DNA of 64,000 nt. Source: Morchella semilibera. Taxonomy: Eukaryota; Ascomycota; Pezizomycetes; Pezizales; Morchellaceae. The DNA lies in the NCBI GenBank assembly GCA_009192285.1, contig CM018609.1, positions 513,282-577,281 on the forward strand. Reading direction: 5' to 3'. Position 1 is the first letter of the stretch; each line of letters opens with the position of its first letter. This document shows, piece after piece, positions 1-12,081 of this stretch. The notes beneath the pieces are model-generated. The model ran no database searches and was not told where the DNA came from. It was given only the letters and a program-made list of their open reading frames with translations. A program made the position numbers and the translations under genes.

Positions 1-1187
1 ACCCACCACCGTGACGAATATACATGTATCGACTGCAGTGCAACAGCCGCCTGGCCAGTGCTCAGAGTGCGGATGCAGGTATCTACATGTATTTAGTGAT
101 AGAGTTAGAAACAAGAACAAGACCCCCAAGCGAACCCCAAAACCCAAAACCCAAACCCAAAACCCAAAACCCGCCAAACGATCATTGATCTAACCAACCG
201 ACCGACCGACCGCAGATCCCATTTCCAGTAAAATAACTAAGACACGCCTCACACAACACGCGCGCGGACGGATCTGAGCAACATACATATGTACATACAC
301 ATATGTACATATATGTAAGCACACATGTGGTGCATCAAGAAAATCTGCCGGCGCCAAAAGGAAAATGCAAGCAATTCTCCGGACGAAACATTTGTGGAAG
401 GAAATATGCTCCTATGTTCCTATATATGTGGGGTCCGTGCCGTGCCAATCAATACATGTGCAAAGAGGCAGAGCAAGCATACCACATGTACTTGTGTAGT
501 GTAGTGATGGAGAGAGAACTGGAGAGTGCAGTGTTCATGATATGATATGATAAGGTTCTAACTTAACTACACATCTTTCTACCTATCCAATCCTATCCTA
601 TCCTATCCTATCCTTTGCCTTCCCTTCCCTTTCCCTATCTCGCCCCCATAGCCCTAGATGAACGCTCGATCACGCTCCCGTCCCACAAGAATATGCTGTA
701 CAAGAATGAATATATCCGAGAAACCGTCATGAGAAGGACAAAAAAAAAAAGGGAATTGCGCTACATAAGTAATAGTACAGTACACCACAGTACACCACAC
801 ACACGCACACGCTCTAAAAGGAAAAGAAACACGAGATAGGTTTTGTGGAAACACCATGCCTGATAATAGGTCATGGTCTGTTTACCGACAGATCTTTGGA
901 AAGTAAAAAAGTAAAAAAAGAAAAAATGGTTAGTAGTAATGACAAGAAAATGAGAATACATAAAGTGCACGCATACACAAAAAAAAAGGATAAGTATTTC
1001 AAGAGAAAGTAAGATGATAAAAGCAGATACATGAAGAGAAACCTAGAAAATAAAAAAAAAACCCAACCGTTTTTTTTTTCTCCTGACAAAAAAAAAATGT
1101 TACACCAGTAAGGAAAAATCCAAGAGTCCGAAAGTCCGAAATAAACATAAACAAAAAAATAAACAAAAAATAAAAACACGAGAATAT
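1..1187. other. Gene-free spacer with simple repeats
   Basis: I see no credible gene. The stretch holds an irregular AAAACCC array (about 125-172), an ACCG run (about 196-213), a CCTAT array (about 586-612), two TACATGTA octamers (21 and 84) and A-rich tracts from about 900 onward. The short open frames lack recognisable domains. Confidence 0.6.
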
Positions 1188-1952
1188 TTAAACTCTCCTC
1201 CTCTTCTTATCCTTCAACCCCACTTTCCTCGATGAGATCAATCCCTCCCATCGCTTTCCGATGCTCTTTGCATCTTTTCGTCCCCCCAGGCTCTTTGCGC
1301 ACTCTTCCCAGTCGTTCTTCGACAGGTTTAGCTTGCTCAACACCATCTCCACCAATAGCCTATCCTCATCCACCGACCACTCAGTATCCTCATTCGACTC
1401 CTCCTCCTCCTCCTCTCTTGATACCCGCAGGTTTCGGTTTGGTGGTGATGGTGGTGTTGTGAGCCTCACGCGTTTGTTCCTTGGTGTTGTGAACGGGTCT
1501 TGGAGCTCGTGGTCTGAGTCATCACTCTCCATACACGTATTCTCGTCTAGTAGAATTGGAAATGCTACATCTCTGGCTCTCTTGTTTTTTCCTGCAATTG
1601 GCGTTCTTGGGATTGGTCTTCGCGGTGTGCTTGGTGCGAGTTGTTGTTGTGCTTGCTGCTTCCGCTTCTGGACGCTATTCTTCTTGGGGGGTGTTGCAGT
1701 GACGGGCTGTGGTGGAGGCGGAGGTGTTGAGAATCGGTCAACTGACAGGGCCTTCTGCAATCGTCTGCATGTTTGAAAAAGACCTGCAGGCGCGCTCGCA
1801 ATGAAGGAAGGTGCCTCCTCTAGGGGTGGGGAGCAATATGATGATGATGATACTATTGCCTGTTGTACGTGTCGCGACGAACGACGAAGAGGTCCGGTGA
1901 GGGATTGAGCAGTCGCGCGGTACTCGCAAGGAATTGCACTTGGAAGAAGCAT
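1188..1952 (-). CDS. Myb/SANT-like domain protein
   Basis: Single-exon frame of 254 aa. The N-terminal two thirds is low complexity, with proline/serine-rich stretches, basic KKNSVQKRKQQAQQQ-type sequence and an acidic run (EEEEEESNEDTE) near residues 180-190. The last ~65 residues form a compact domain beginning with EWSVDEDRLLVEMVLSKLNL and continuing through DWEECAKSLGGRKDAKSIGKRW. The spaced tryptophans and the basic terminal KDKKRRRV resemble a Myb/SANT helix-turn-helix followed by a nuclear localisation signal. A nuclear, DNA- or chromatin-associated role is inferred from this alone. The ATG at 1952 is the first in the frame; an upstream 5' exon cannot be excluded. Long open frames on the other strand here are shadows produced by the biased composition. 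Confidence 0.6.
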   Translation of the reverse strand: MLLPSAIPCEYRATAQSLTGPLRRSSRHVQQAIVSSSSYCSPPLEEAPSFIASAPAGLFQTCRRLQKALSVDRFSTPPPPPQPVTATPPKKNSVQKRKQQAQQQLAPSTPRRPIPRTPIAGKNKRARDVAFPILLDENTCMESDDSDHELQDPFTTPRNKRVRLTTPPSPPNRNLRVSREEEEEESNEDTEWSVDEDRLLVEMVLSKLNLSKNDWEECAKSLGGRKDAKSIGKRWEGLISSRKVGLKDKKRRRV

Positions 1953-4900
1953 GATAGGCTGTTCAATTGTTGTGGGGGGGGGGAGTTATTGTTGTTTTTA
2001 AGGGAAGTGATGTTATTGAGAGTTATCGGGGAGCGATTGAGTATGGGGGGAGGGAGGGGGGGGAGGGGAGCGGCGAGTTATATGATCTTCCTTGCAGGAC
2101 AAGCAAATCGGTAAAACACGACGTGCAAGACAGTTTATTTTGTTTATGTATGGGGGGGGGGTGAAGAAGACGCGGTCTTAGCGGGACGCGGTACAAGGGG
2201 GGGGGGGTGGGAGGGTGGTGGAAGAGAGATGATGTAGAGTCGCGTTGTTTATACAGTTCAGTATATGATTCAGGTTGTTGTCTTTGAGGTCGTGTTTCCA
2301 GGAGGGTGAGAGGAGAGATTGTAAGAAGAAAAAAAACGGTTTGTTGATATTATAATAGTGAGCAGGGGTTGGGGGGGAGGAGTAAAAGAAAGAAGATGGC
2401 GGATTGGGAGGGGGGGGGGTGTAGTGTTACGAGAGGGAGGGGGTGGTGGTTGTTTCTTCTTAGATGGGGGGGGGGGGTGAATAGCCAAACAGCCAGCCGA
2501 ACCGCAGACGAGCTGCTGCTTCTGCTTCTGCTTCTGCTTCCTGCTACGTGCTTGTGCGGGTATGTAATGGAATTAATCGGTGGTGGTGGTGGGAAATTGT
2601 TATGAATATGGAAATCTCTCAAAGGGGCGGGGGGGCGGGGGCCGTGACATGGCAGATGACTGACTGACTGAGGGTCAGGGCCAGGACAAGGACAAGGACA
2701 AGGACAAGGAAAAGGGCCACGGGTTTACGTGGCGCCTTTCCCATTCAGGATTCCTTGGTTATTCCTAGCTCTTCTTCCCCTCAGATGTGTAACCCTGAGA
2801 ATCCATTTATGGTAAGGTACTTAGTCCCTTTTAGGTTCAGCTCGTCTGCTTTAGTCCTTTTGAGACATGGCCAACCCTTTGAGTAGGGTTGACTCTCTGT
2901 TCAACTTCGGGAAAGCGCCAATGTCTAAATGAAGAAGATTTGCCCTGCATCCACCCTGCCCTGTCGTGTACCTGTCAACCTTCTGCAGGGTGCAGAAAAT
3001 CTTGCAGTATCAGTACTTACTAGCAAAGAGCAAGGCACAAATATATGTATATCTTACCTTCCTTCCCACTCCCTTCCCTCTCTCCCTCTCTCAAAGTACT
3101 CCAAAAATGACCTCTCCCCTTCTACCGGTAGGCAATAGATAGAGTGCAACAAGAGATTTGGCACATCTCTCTCTCCGCCCTCATCTCGAAGGAATTGTTT
3201 ATATCAACGAGTCCCTAAGATTGGCCCGTGTTCGGCTATGTACGGGTTGTTTGTTGTTGCACGAGATGCCTCCAAGGTTCGGTTCATCCATCCATACACA
3301 CATAACTCTGCAGATAGGTAGGTCTCATCCTGGGATGGGAGGAGGGCCCTTTCCGCCTTCGGTACCCTCGGCATTGCCCGGCAGAAATATGGTGGTTGTG
3401 GTGGTGGTGGTTGTGGTTGTTGTGGGAATTTCGTTTTTTTGTTTGTTTAATTTCGTTGATTGAAATTGGAAATCTGAGGGGAAACATCGAATGTTCCGAT
3501 AACCACCACTTGGATCTGCAACGCCCGTTTCTGTGCGTGACATACATACATGTACATATCCACCACCCCCAGTTGGCCCGTTCGGAGCCCGCTCCGAAAC
3601 TGACTCTTCTATATTTGTCCCATCTCGTTTCGTTTCAAACGTAAGCCTCAAATCAGGCGTTACACACACACAAAAAAAAAAAAACGTGTGTCAATTGTCG
3701 TCTCTTCCTGCTCTGTCAAAGAAATCCTCTATATATAATAATAATCGACAGAAACGTGGAGTGTTGGTAGTGGAGAATATCTGTCCCGTCTTTTTTACGC
3801 CCACAGTCGGTTCTCAAACTTAAATCTCCGTATCCCTGATCATCTGCTGGCAGGTTAGGCTCCTCTCAGGATTGAGCACAAGCACATATGCCCTCTAGGT
3901 ACATGTAGCAAACGAGATGTTGGATCAACAACGCGCGTAGCGGCAAGGAATGGAAGCCCATGAATCAATTGATAGATATGCATGTAGTGATGCAGCCGTA
4001 AAATCATCAGATCTATGCAAACTATCCCCGCAAAATTGATTAGTCGTTGAGATCTCAACGTCATCCCAATGGGGGAGATTATTCATTGGCGCACAAAAGT
4101 GCTGTGAGAGGTGTTTATCCTCATCGTAGATGAACCGGTTCAACTTTGAACGAATACAGGGCAGGGAAGCACACCCTCATTGGATCAGGATAAGGAAATT
4201 GTTTTTGTTTCTGGTTGATCTGGTAGACGAGTTGCGATCTCTTTGCAATCACATCTCATTTCCATTAGCGCTGGGTAACGTAGTGTAGGCAACTTACATT
4301 ACATTACACATGGCACACGCTGATTAATCGGCGCGAGTACGTCACCGTACTCATCATTTCAGAGTCAAGCTTTCTTTGCTCATCTCAGGCGCTCTCGCTT
4401 ATGGCTGATCCCCCGAAGGCCCCATCAATCGATCACTAAATATCACTCGGATTACGTTTTGACGCTGTCGTCGACAGCGCGACCGTCGACAATCATCCGA
4501 GCCCGTCCAAGGAGCGGCGGGGGTTTTTGGTCTCATCTTAGTCCGTATGTACCTGCAGGGAACTAGCTGAAAGGGGGATGGTGGTGGCTTTTTCGCTAAA
4601 AGGGTGATTACTAAATTTGTCTTGGGTCCAATTCAAATTCATGCACCTCTTATCACTTCGCGTCTATCAAGATCGAGTAGTTGTTGCTCACTGGACTTGA
4701 TCATGATAATCGGCCTCTGAGCAACAAAAAAAAGAAGGAAAAAAATTTTCCCCCGGAGCGGTGATACTCGCGATCTAGTTATAATGAAGTCTAGATTTTA
4801 CACAATGTCCTTTTATCATGCAAAGGGCGCGCGCGGAAGATAAACTGAGGTGATTCTTGAGTGGGGGGGGACCTCAACCCCGGGCTAAGGACCCGTGTAA

Positions 4901-6292
4901 GTACATGTATATCTAATGGGTTTACGGAGGCGCTTTGTTAACTGAGTTACCAGTACATTAGGGATTTAGCCAAAAAAAAAAAAAAAAAAGAAGAGAAAAA
5001 AAATCACTCTTCCTAACCTTACTGAGGCTTAGTCTAGGAGGTCTATTAGAATTAAGGTTGGGGCTGGGTAGGGAGATTCTTGATACCACCCGGATCACGG
5101 GATATCACTCGTTACACAACCCGTGGGCGGAAGGTAAAATTTGGAATAGACCCCCCCCCCCCCAAAGCCCGGGTCCAATGCAAGGGGGGGGGGATTCCGT
5201 GCTTGGGGGGCCATGACATTTCTTTCGTCTAAAAGACACGTACGTACAGCCCTATAAGACGCACTTTATGTAGGGAGGCGCTTGATCGAGAACGAACATG
5301 ACGGTGTTTGGGAAGAGTAGAGGGGTTGTTACCGATCGGGGTGGGTTGATGGAAAGTATCAGGACTCAAGGTATTACCCCGATTTCCAGCTTCCGAATCG
5401 ATTGGGGAATCATCACAGTACGTCGAGCTTGACCCGCGCAAGCTCTAACCTCTTTTCCAAAGTTATCTATCCAACCAGGGACCCGGAGACCTCCCGGATA
5501 GCCGTGGCATTGAACAAATCAATTAATGAACTTAATCCAGCTATAGCATGTCGAGTGATATCCGGTGACTGAAACGCCCTCTCAAGGTCTCCAAAATGGC
5601 CACCACCAAAACAAGATTCCTACACTGAAGTACCGTTCTGGGTTGGTGTTATGTCTCTTAATTTGGGGCCCTGTTTGTAGAAGGGCGACCATCTCTCTTC
5701 GACCCCCGGGGCACAAAGTGTTTAGGCTGGGAGTTTTGGTATTGCATCCAACACTAAATACCTCAGATGGCTAACACCTAAAGACGTATTGAGATCTTAT
5801 TAGATTAGGTTAGGTGTCCTGGTTGCATGTCCCCTGGAAACAATCGCACATATCAGCACGGACACACCGTACGGAGCTCAAATTACAGGCCCGGAATGTG
5901 TCATGGTGGGATGGGGGGGGGACATGTTTTGATAAGATGTCATTTGGATGAGCTGCTTTGTACATCGCACGCAAAAGTGGGAATAGGCGCGCTCAAGGAA
6001 AAAAAAAACCAGTTCGTGAGGAAACCTATGTATGTATGTATTTATCTACATAACAGACTCGAACCATCTATCATACAAAAAACAACAACGACAAAAAACA
6101 ACATAGGGTATAAAACGAACGTAAAGTGGACAAACCCCACAGTCATAATTAATCCATAAAAAGAAAAGAAAAAAAAAAGAGGCCAAGGTCAAAGGAAACC
6201 TGCATACCCGCATACCTCCTACCCACACAACACACGAACAAAAGAAAAAGTCAAAAAAAAGGAGGGGTTAGGGCTGAGGAAGGACTACTCAA
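1953..6292. other. Gene-free spacer, G/C homopolymers and simple repeats
   Basis: No frame in this 4.3 kb shows a recognisable domain. It contains many G or C runs (about 1973, 2152, 2200, 2410, 2466, 4863, 5151, 5187, 5909), a CTGCTT repeat (about 2513-2541), an AGGACA repeat (about 2683-2712), a GGTGGTTGT-type tract (about 3391-3420) and TACATGTA at 3547, 3900 and 4902. The remainder looks like unconstrained intergenic DNA. Confidence 0.55.
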
Positions 6293-8104
6293 CTACTCAC
6301 TATCCGGCACATACTCATCCCCATCCCCATCACCCTTCACCTGCTTTTTCTTTTTAGCAGGACCACTTCCCCCAGCCCTACCGGGACTCTTCCCCCGCCC
6401 GGGGCTCTTCCCTCGGCCTGGACTCTTTCCCCTCCCATTCGCAGCCGCCGGCGGCGTCAACCCCTTCCCACCCGTCTTCTTCGGCCCCACCGGCGCACCA
6501 CTCAGATCCGGCCTCGCCGGTGCCTTTGCTCCCGGACTACCGCCCGTCTTCTTTGGCACTGCCGGTGCGGCTTGTGCCCCCGCCCCTGTGACCATGCTAC
6601 TCCTCTCCCCATAGTCCATCCACTTTTAACAACAGCATCGACAGCCTGCAGTCCCTCGCGCGACGCCTCGATGCTGAACCACTCCTTGTGCGTCTTCCCG
6701 CATGCTGAGCACTGGATTTCAGGGTTCTCAAAGTAGTCGCGGAGCTCCAGATGGATGAGGTGTTCGATTCGGTGGGAGTTGGGACCTTCTTGCCGACTTG
6801 TGCGGTGAGGTCCGTCTTTTTTCCGGGGGTGGCGCTGGCGGAGATGTGAGGGTAGAAGCGTACGAGGCTTAGGTTGTAGCCGCACTGTGTCGACCACTCA
6901 TGGAGGCGGCGTTGCACGTTGTTGGCGCGCCCAATTTTGAGGAGTACCCGCGGCTTATCGCCGGGGAGGGAGGAGATGCGTTGGAGGGCAGCGGCGGCGG
7001 CGGTGGTGCCAGGTGCACCAGGGGTACTGCTGGGGGAGAGGGGAGAGTTGGTAAGCCAGAAGATGTAGATATATCCTGCCTCGTCGTTATCGGAGAAGGG
7101 CTTAGAGAGCTCCTGCTGAAGGCGGGCCTGCGCCTTTTGTGTGAGTGTTGGGGGAATGTAGGAGAAGAATGCTAATCGGGGTTGTATACATGTCAGTATC
7201 ACATATCATTTCTAGGCAAGAGTAGCACCGAGAGACTCACGATTTGTCGTACTATTCGGGTCAAAGACCGGCGTATAGTCGTAATTACTCGCAGGGGTGC
7301 GTCCACGGGGTCCACCAGCTGCAGTAGCAGCAGCAGCGGCCTTCCCGTTCTTCGCCATCGCGCTCGAAACCTGTTTCCGGTCAGGATACATCTTAGGTAA
7401 GGGTGGTGTCGGCGGCGTAGTTTCAAACAAGACCTTTGATTCCTTCGCCTGCGTTCCCGCCGGCCTTGCATTTCCATTATTCCCCTCCACCACGCCCGCC
7501 GCCGCGGCCCTCAGCTCCGCCTCTGCCTGCTTCCTCCCTGCACTCAGCCCATACTCCACGTCGTCGTCGCTACCCCCACCGTCGCCAAAGCAACAGCACA
7601 ACAGCCTCCTCAGCAAGCTCGGCTTCTGCTTTCGCCGCCTTGGCGGCGCCGCATGGCTCCCCGGCGGACTGGGCGGCCGTGCCTGCGGCACCTCCGCCGT
7701 GTCTGCCGTCGGCGCAAATGGGTCGTCCTTCGGCTTGACCTTCTTCGTCTTTGCCGTTATTTTTGTTTTCGTGGTCGCGCCTCCGCCGGGCGCACCCACC
7801 ATCACCTCTACCTGCTCGATGAATGTGTCCATCGAGCCACGTCCAATCTGCTCGCGGCGCCGCGCGAAAGAGGCCGTGTGACGGAGGGCGACATTCTGCG
7901 ATTGGTCCTTGTGCGCTTCGCAGAAGTAAACACGGTTATTTGCAATTGTTGCGAGGATGCCAGATGTGGGTGTTGTGCTGCCGGGGGTGGTCTTGAGCGT
8001 GCGGGTGCAGGGCTTGCCGGCGTTGGTGACACCGCTGCAGGTGTCGGAGTCGGCGCGGGCAAGGACGGTGGAGAGGGATTCGGGGGTGTTGGAATGAAGG
8101 GCAT
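6293..8104 (-). pseudogene. T5orf172/GIY-YIG (DUF1766) protein, frame-disrupted
   Basis: Encodes a fungal DUF1766 (T5orf172, GIY-YIG-like) protein of the Mug113 type. Recognisable parts in order: N-terminus MPFIP then NTPESL; a Cys-containing segment (TCSGVTNAGKPC) near 7990-8050; a basic linker with a CCCFG cluster; the core GYIYIFWLT with LLKIGRANNVQRRLHEW; then HRIEHLIHLEL and CSACGKTHKEWF; then WMDYGER and a tail with GRGKSP repeats ending at 6293. One good intron (7172-7240, GTGAGT...TTAG, branch ACTGAC) joins DPNSTTN to PFFSYIPPTL. The conserved protein changes frame three times without splice sites: near 8091, 6781 and 6624. Each needs one extra base. Either this is a decaying gene or the sequence carries base-calling errors; an in-frame upstream ATG at 8300 could bypass only the first break. 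Family assignment is firm, functional status is not. Confidence 0.75.
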
Positions 8105-9640
8105 TTTGGTGGGTGGGTGGTTGTGGTGGTGGCAACCAACCCTTTTCGAAGTTTCCGATTTGTTTTGTAGAGGGGGGAAGGGGAGAGAGAGATCTGGACA
8201 GAGTAGTAAATAAAATAACAGTAGAAGAGGACAGAGAAAAAAGGAGACCTATGTAGCGGGGGGGGAAGCAGGGCAGCTCAGGCGCTATATAATATCTCAA
8301 CTACCTGTACTCTTCTAATCATTTAAAGCACAGAAAGAGAGTGGGAGAGAGCACAGACACATACCCACAGACAATTCAATCCAATCCAAGCAACTCAGAG
8401 TGCAAGTAGAGTAAGATCCACGCAGTCGAATAGACGCGCGAGTCCAGAAACATGACTCGCAACGTTTCCCATTGCTGGTCCAAGTAGAGTACATGTAGTT
8501 AGCATATAGCTTTACCCCATCTTGCCATCATGGTTGGGTCCGATGGATGCATCGACCACACAGGGATTCCTTGCCAAGCACAGCCCTCGAGTGGCTACGA
8601 TCTCTCCTCTTCGTGGCAAGACCTGACAGAAGGGGAGGGGAAAGAGAGACGGTGAGAGAGTGTGTGGTACCACGTCTCTGTAGAAACAGCTCATCGATCG
8701 ATGACAACCGTGAGAGATGCTCTCTACCTAAGCAGCTATCATGATAGCTCTTGAAACAATGCATACCCCTTTGCTCTGCTTGCCCGGGCCCTGGCATTGA
8801 CAAGTAGAATAGGGCACATAAATAGACCAAGAAGCTCTGACATTTTTTCGTTGTCAGATTAGGTAGAGTTTGTAGTTCCCTTGACTCCCATTGGATCTGC
8901 GCGAAACGGTCGGTCAGCCCAGATCAGTTCAATTCAAGTCAGATACGATATGGGCACAATCCATGGCACCGGGATCGTAAAGGGCAGAAAGGGGAAAGCA
9001 CCGCGGACCAAGCAGGTGGGAAATAAAAAAAAATTCGGAAAAAATTTTCAAAATGGCATCTATAGGACTTGAACAACGACGTCATGGCATTATGCCGCTC
9101 ACTCTGCAACACGTGCCTGAGGTTTCATGGGGGCCTGTCGTTCTGCAGGGACTCCCGCTGTAGATAGGAGTATTTAGGTAACGGTGCATTGCATGTGGGT
9201 AGAGTACCTGCTCTAGAGGTCTATGTACATGTACGTACTTGAAAAAAATAAGAAGTAGAAGAAGAAGCTCTTCGATAGAGTAGAGCCATAGGATGATGGA
9301 TGTGGTGAGGAGAAGGGGAATCACATAGACTGACTATCATTCATATTCACGGCTGATCACTCGTAACTCACCCACCCGCCCCGCCAAGCCCCGCCAAAGC
9401 CTTTTCACAATACCCTTGTCAGCCCGGCAACCTATCAGGGAATTCCGTCATAAGTTACAATGCGTATCTACGGCGCTTCAAGACAGAACCTGTCTTAGAC
9501 TCAACACCTTCAGGAAAGGACAACAGGCGACTCCTAATCGTTCGACCCCGCAATTGATCCTAGAAAACGATCCTCTCAAAGCTTGCAATCTAAAATTTAC
9601 CTGGAAAGAAAAAAAAAAATTATCGAGATAAGCTTCAGCA
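8105..9640. other. Intergenic spacer upstream of COQ8
   Basis: Lies between the divergently transcribed DUF1766 and COQ8 genes, so it should hold both promoters. TACATGTA occurs at 8490 and 9226. No open frame has family features. A poly-A stretch (about 9609-9619) sits just ahead of the COQ8 ATG. Confidence 0.5.
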
Positions 9641-12081
9641 ATGGCGGGACGACGTCTCGTAGATCTATTTGCCCTGGTAAATGTTACCTCTACAGTCGCT
9701 CAGCGCCATCTCGTTATTCGGAGTCAGCAGCTGCAGATATACACCACCTCATCCACTATCTTCAAGGCACTACGGCAGAAGCCTCCTGTGGGCCGGAATG
9801 CACGGCAGCAGACTGCTTCCGCAACAGCTGCAGTGCCAAAGGAACAGGGAATTGAGCAAGACCATTTTCACACCCCCGGTGCAGCCGCAGTCGCTGATCC
9901 CGAACCAACAGACTCGCTCAAGGTAGCGCAGGAGCAAACTGATTCGAACCCTCTACCTGATGGTACGATACCGCCAGCCGATTCGTCACTAGTATCTAAA
10001 CCAGCAGCAACTACACCACCGAGGCAGCACCTGTCCTCGGAGGAGGCAAAAAGACTGCAGCATGCGTCCGAGTCTTCTATCCCTGAGATGACGGCTGAGG
10101 ACTCGGTGGATGATACGGGGAACGATGTGTTTTATCTTCGCCAAGCTAGGGTATCTAGTGTACTGAGTAACCTGCCAAGGAAGAAGATTCCGAGAAGGAC
10201 AGAGGGTGCACAGCCGGTCACCAGTAAAGGTATTATTGATGGTGATGTGTTTTACGAGACACCAGGAAAGAAGGAGGAGGGCGAGATACAAGATTTTAGT
10301 AGCGAGCTGTTTCATAGCAGAAGAGCAAGGAAGATAGTAACACAAACACCCAAGGATACAGAAGAACTGGAACCAACGGTGGCAGAGACTCCAAAGGATA
10401 AAACTATTTTGACAGAGGGGAGGGATCAAGATACATTTTATGTCAAGGATTCCATCTCTTCCCGCCCGGTTGCTACTGATGCTGCCTCCGATTTGAAGGC
10501 AACAGATGCAGAGACAGCAAAGCTAGCTGCAGATCTAGAGAGAGATGCCGAAGAGAGTTCCAAACAACCTATAATCGAGAAGCAGGCAAGTTTATCTCAA
10601 ATGTGTGGTTCTCTTCTTTCGTTCGATACCCACATCCTTGTAAAACATGGCCAAGTTAACATTTCCCTTATGCAACAGCCTGAAACCACTGCCTTTCAAA
10701 TGAATGCTTCCCGCGTACCCTCCTCCCGAATTGGCCGGCTCTTTCATTATGGCGGCCTCGCAACTGGTATGGCCTGGGGTGCCGCAACCGAGACTATCAA
10801 GCGTGCTACAGGCCTCAGTGAATCCTCCAGTGGCAGCGGTGTCTTGATGTCGCCCGCCAATGTTGAACGCCTGGTCAAAAAGCTCTCCCGCATGCGTGGG
10901 GCCGCGCTAAAACTTGGGCAAATGATGTCGTTCCAAGACAAGATGCTGCCACCAGCCATCCATGAGGTTCTTACCCGAGTGCAGGATAGTGCGGATTACA
11001 TGCCTGCCTCGCAGCGGAACCGGGTACTCACTGCAAACCTGGGCCCGGATTGGAGGGGGCTGTTTGGCGAGTTCAATGAGGTGCCTATGGCTGCTGCGTC
11101 GATTGGACAGGTCCATGCAGCCACACTTGCTAGTACGGGGATGCCCGTTGCGGTCAAAATACAGTATCCGGGGGTGGCTGACAGTATCTCGAGTGATCTT
11201 TCTAACCTTGCTGTACTCCTGACTGCGTCAAAAATGCTACCAAAGGGTCTGTATCTTGATAAAACCATCGCGAACGCACGCGTAGAGCTTGGTTGGGAGT
11301 GTGATTATGTGCGTGAGGGTGAATGCGCAAAGAGGTTTGCAGAGCTTCTAAAAGATGACACGGACGTCTTTCGCGTGCCAAAGGTTATTGATGAGGCATG
11401 TGGCCCGCATGTTCTGTGCATGGAGCGGATGTGGGGTGTAGGCGTGACAAAGGTTATGGGCGACCTCAGCCAGGAAGAGAGAGATTTCATTGGCACACAG
11501 GTATTGAAGCTGTGCTTTAGGGAAGTGAAGGAATTCAGGTTTATGCAGACGGATCCAAACTGGACAAACTTCCTTTGGAACGCAAAGGACAGGAAGGTTT
11601 GATCCCCCCATACAAACTGTCCTCCATTTGCCATTTCCACTAAACCCACCTGACATGACAGATTGAACTCCTCGACTTTGGTGCTTCCCGAGCTTATGAT
11701 GCTCCATTTGTCGACAACTACTGCTCCCTCCTTATTGCGGCGGCCCGCAACGACACCGCCGCTGTTACGGAGCTCTCAAAAGATCTAGGATACCTGACGG
11801 GCTTTGAATCCGAGTCCATGCTAAACGCACACGTTGGGTCGATCATGACACTAGCAGAACCTTTCAGCCACACCGCGCCCGAGATTTACGATTTCAGGGA
11901 CCAGACGGTGACAGACAGGGTGCGCGAGTTTATCCCATTGATGGTCAGGGAGCGGCTGACGCCGCCACCGGAAGAGACATATAGTCTGCACAGGAAGCTA
12001 AGCGGAGCATTCTTGATGTGTGCGAAGTTGGGTAGTAGAATACCATGTAGGGGTATTTTTGAGGAGGTGTTGGAGAGGTAG
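9641..12081 (+). CDS. COQ8: COQ8/ABC1 atypical kinase, coenzyme Q biosynthesis
   Basis: Mitochondrial ABC1/ADCK (UbiB) family ATPase/kinase that supports assembly of the ubiquinone biosynthesis complex. Exons 9641-11596 and 11662-12081 (intron 65 nt, GTTTGA...ACAG) give 791 aa. Diagnostic motifs are visible: the KxGQ motif ([14 protein letters not shown], about residue 420), the alanine-rich nucleotide loop [11 protein letters not shown], the invariant lysine in [10 protein letters not shown], the catalytic [11 protein letters not shown] just before the intron, and LDFGAS at the start of exon 2. The first ~350 residues are poorly conserved and acidic, with an arginine-containing start consistent with a mitochondrial presequence. 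A possible in-frame GC-AG intron at 10586-10678 (AG|GCAAGT...CAACAG) would remove 31 residues just before the conserved [11 protein letters not shown] segment and give 760 aa; that shorter form may be the true one. Confidence 0.93.

Noticed and set aside
1261-1776. 171-aa plus-strand frame opposite the Myb-like gene
   Set aside because: Serine-rich shadow of the minus-strand coding sequence; the other strand carries the recognisable domain.
4741-4765. CCCCGGAGCGG resembling the SINE 3' motif
   Set aside because: Only about a dozen bases match and the flanks do not; could be chance.
7297-7881. 194-aa plus-strand frame opposite the DUF1766 gene
   Set aside because: Antisense shadow of GC-rich codons; no domain of its own.
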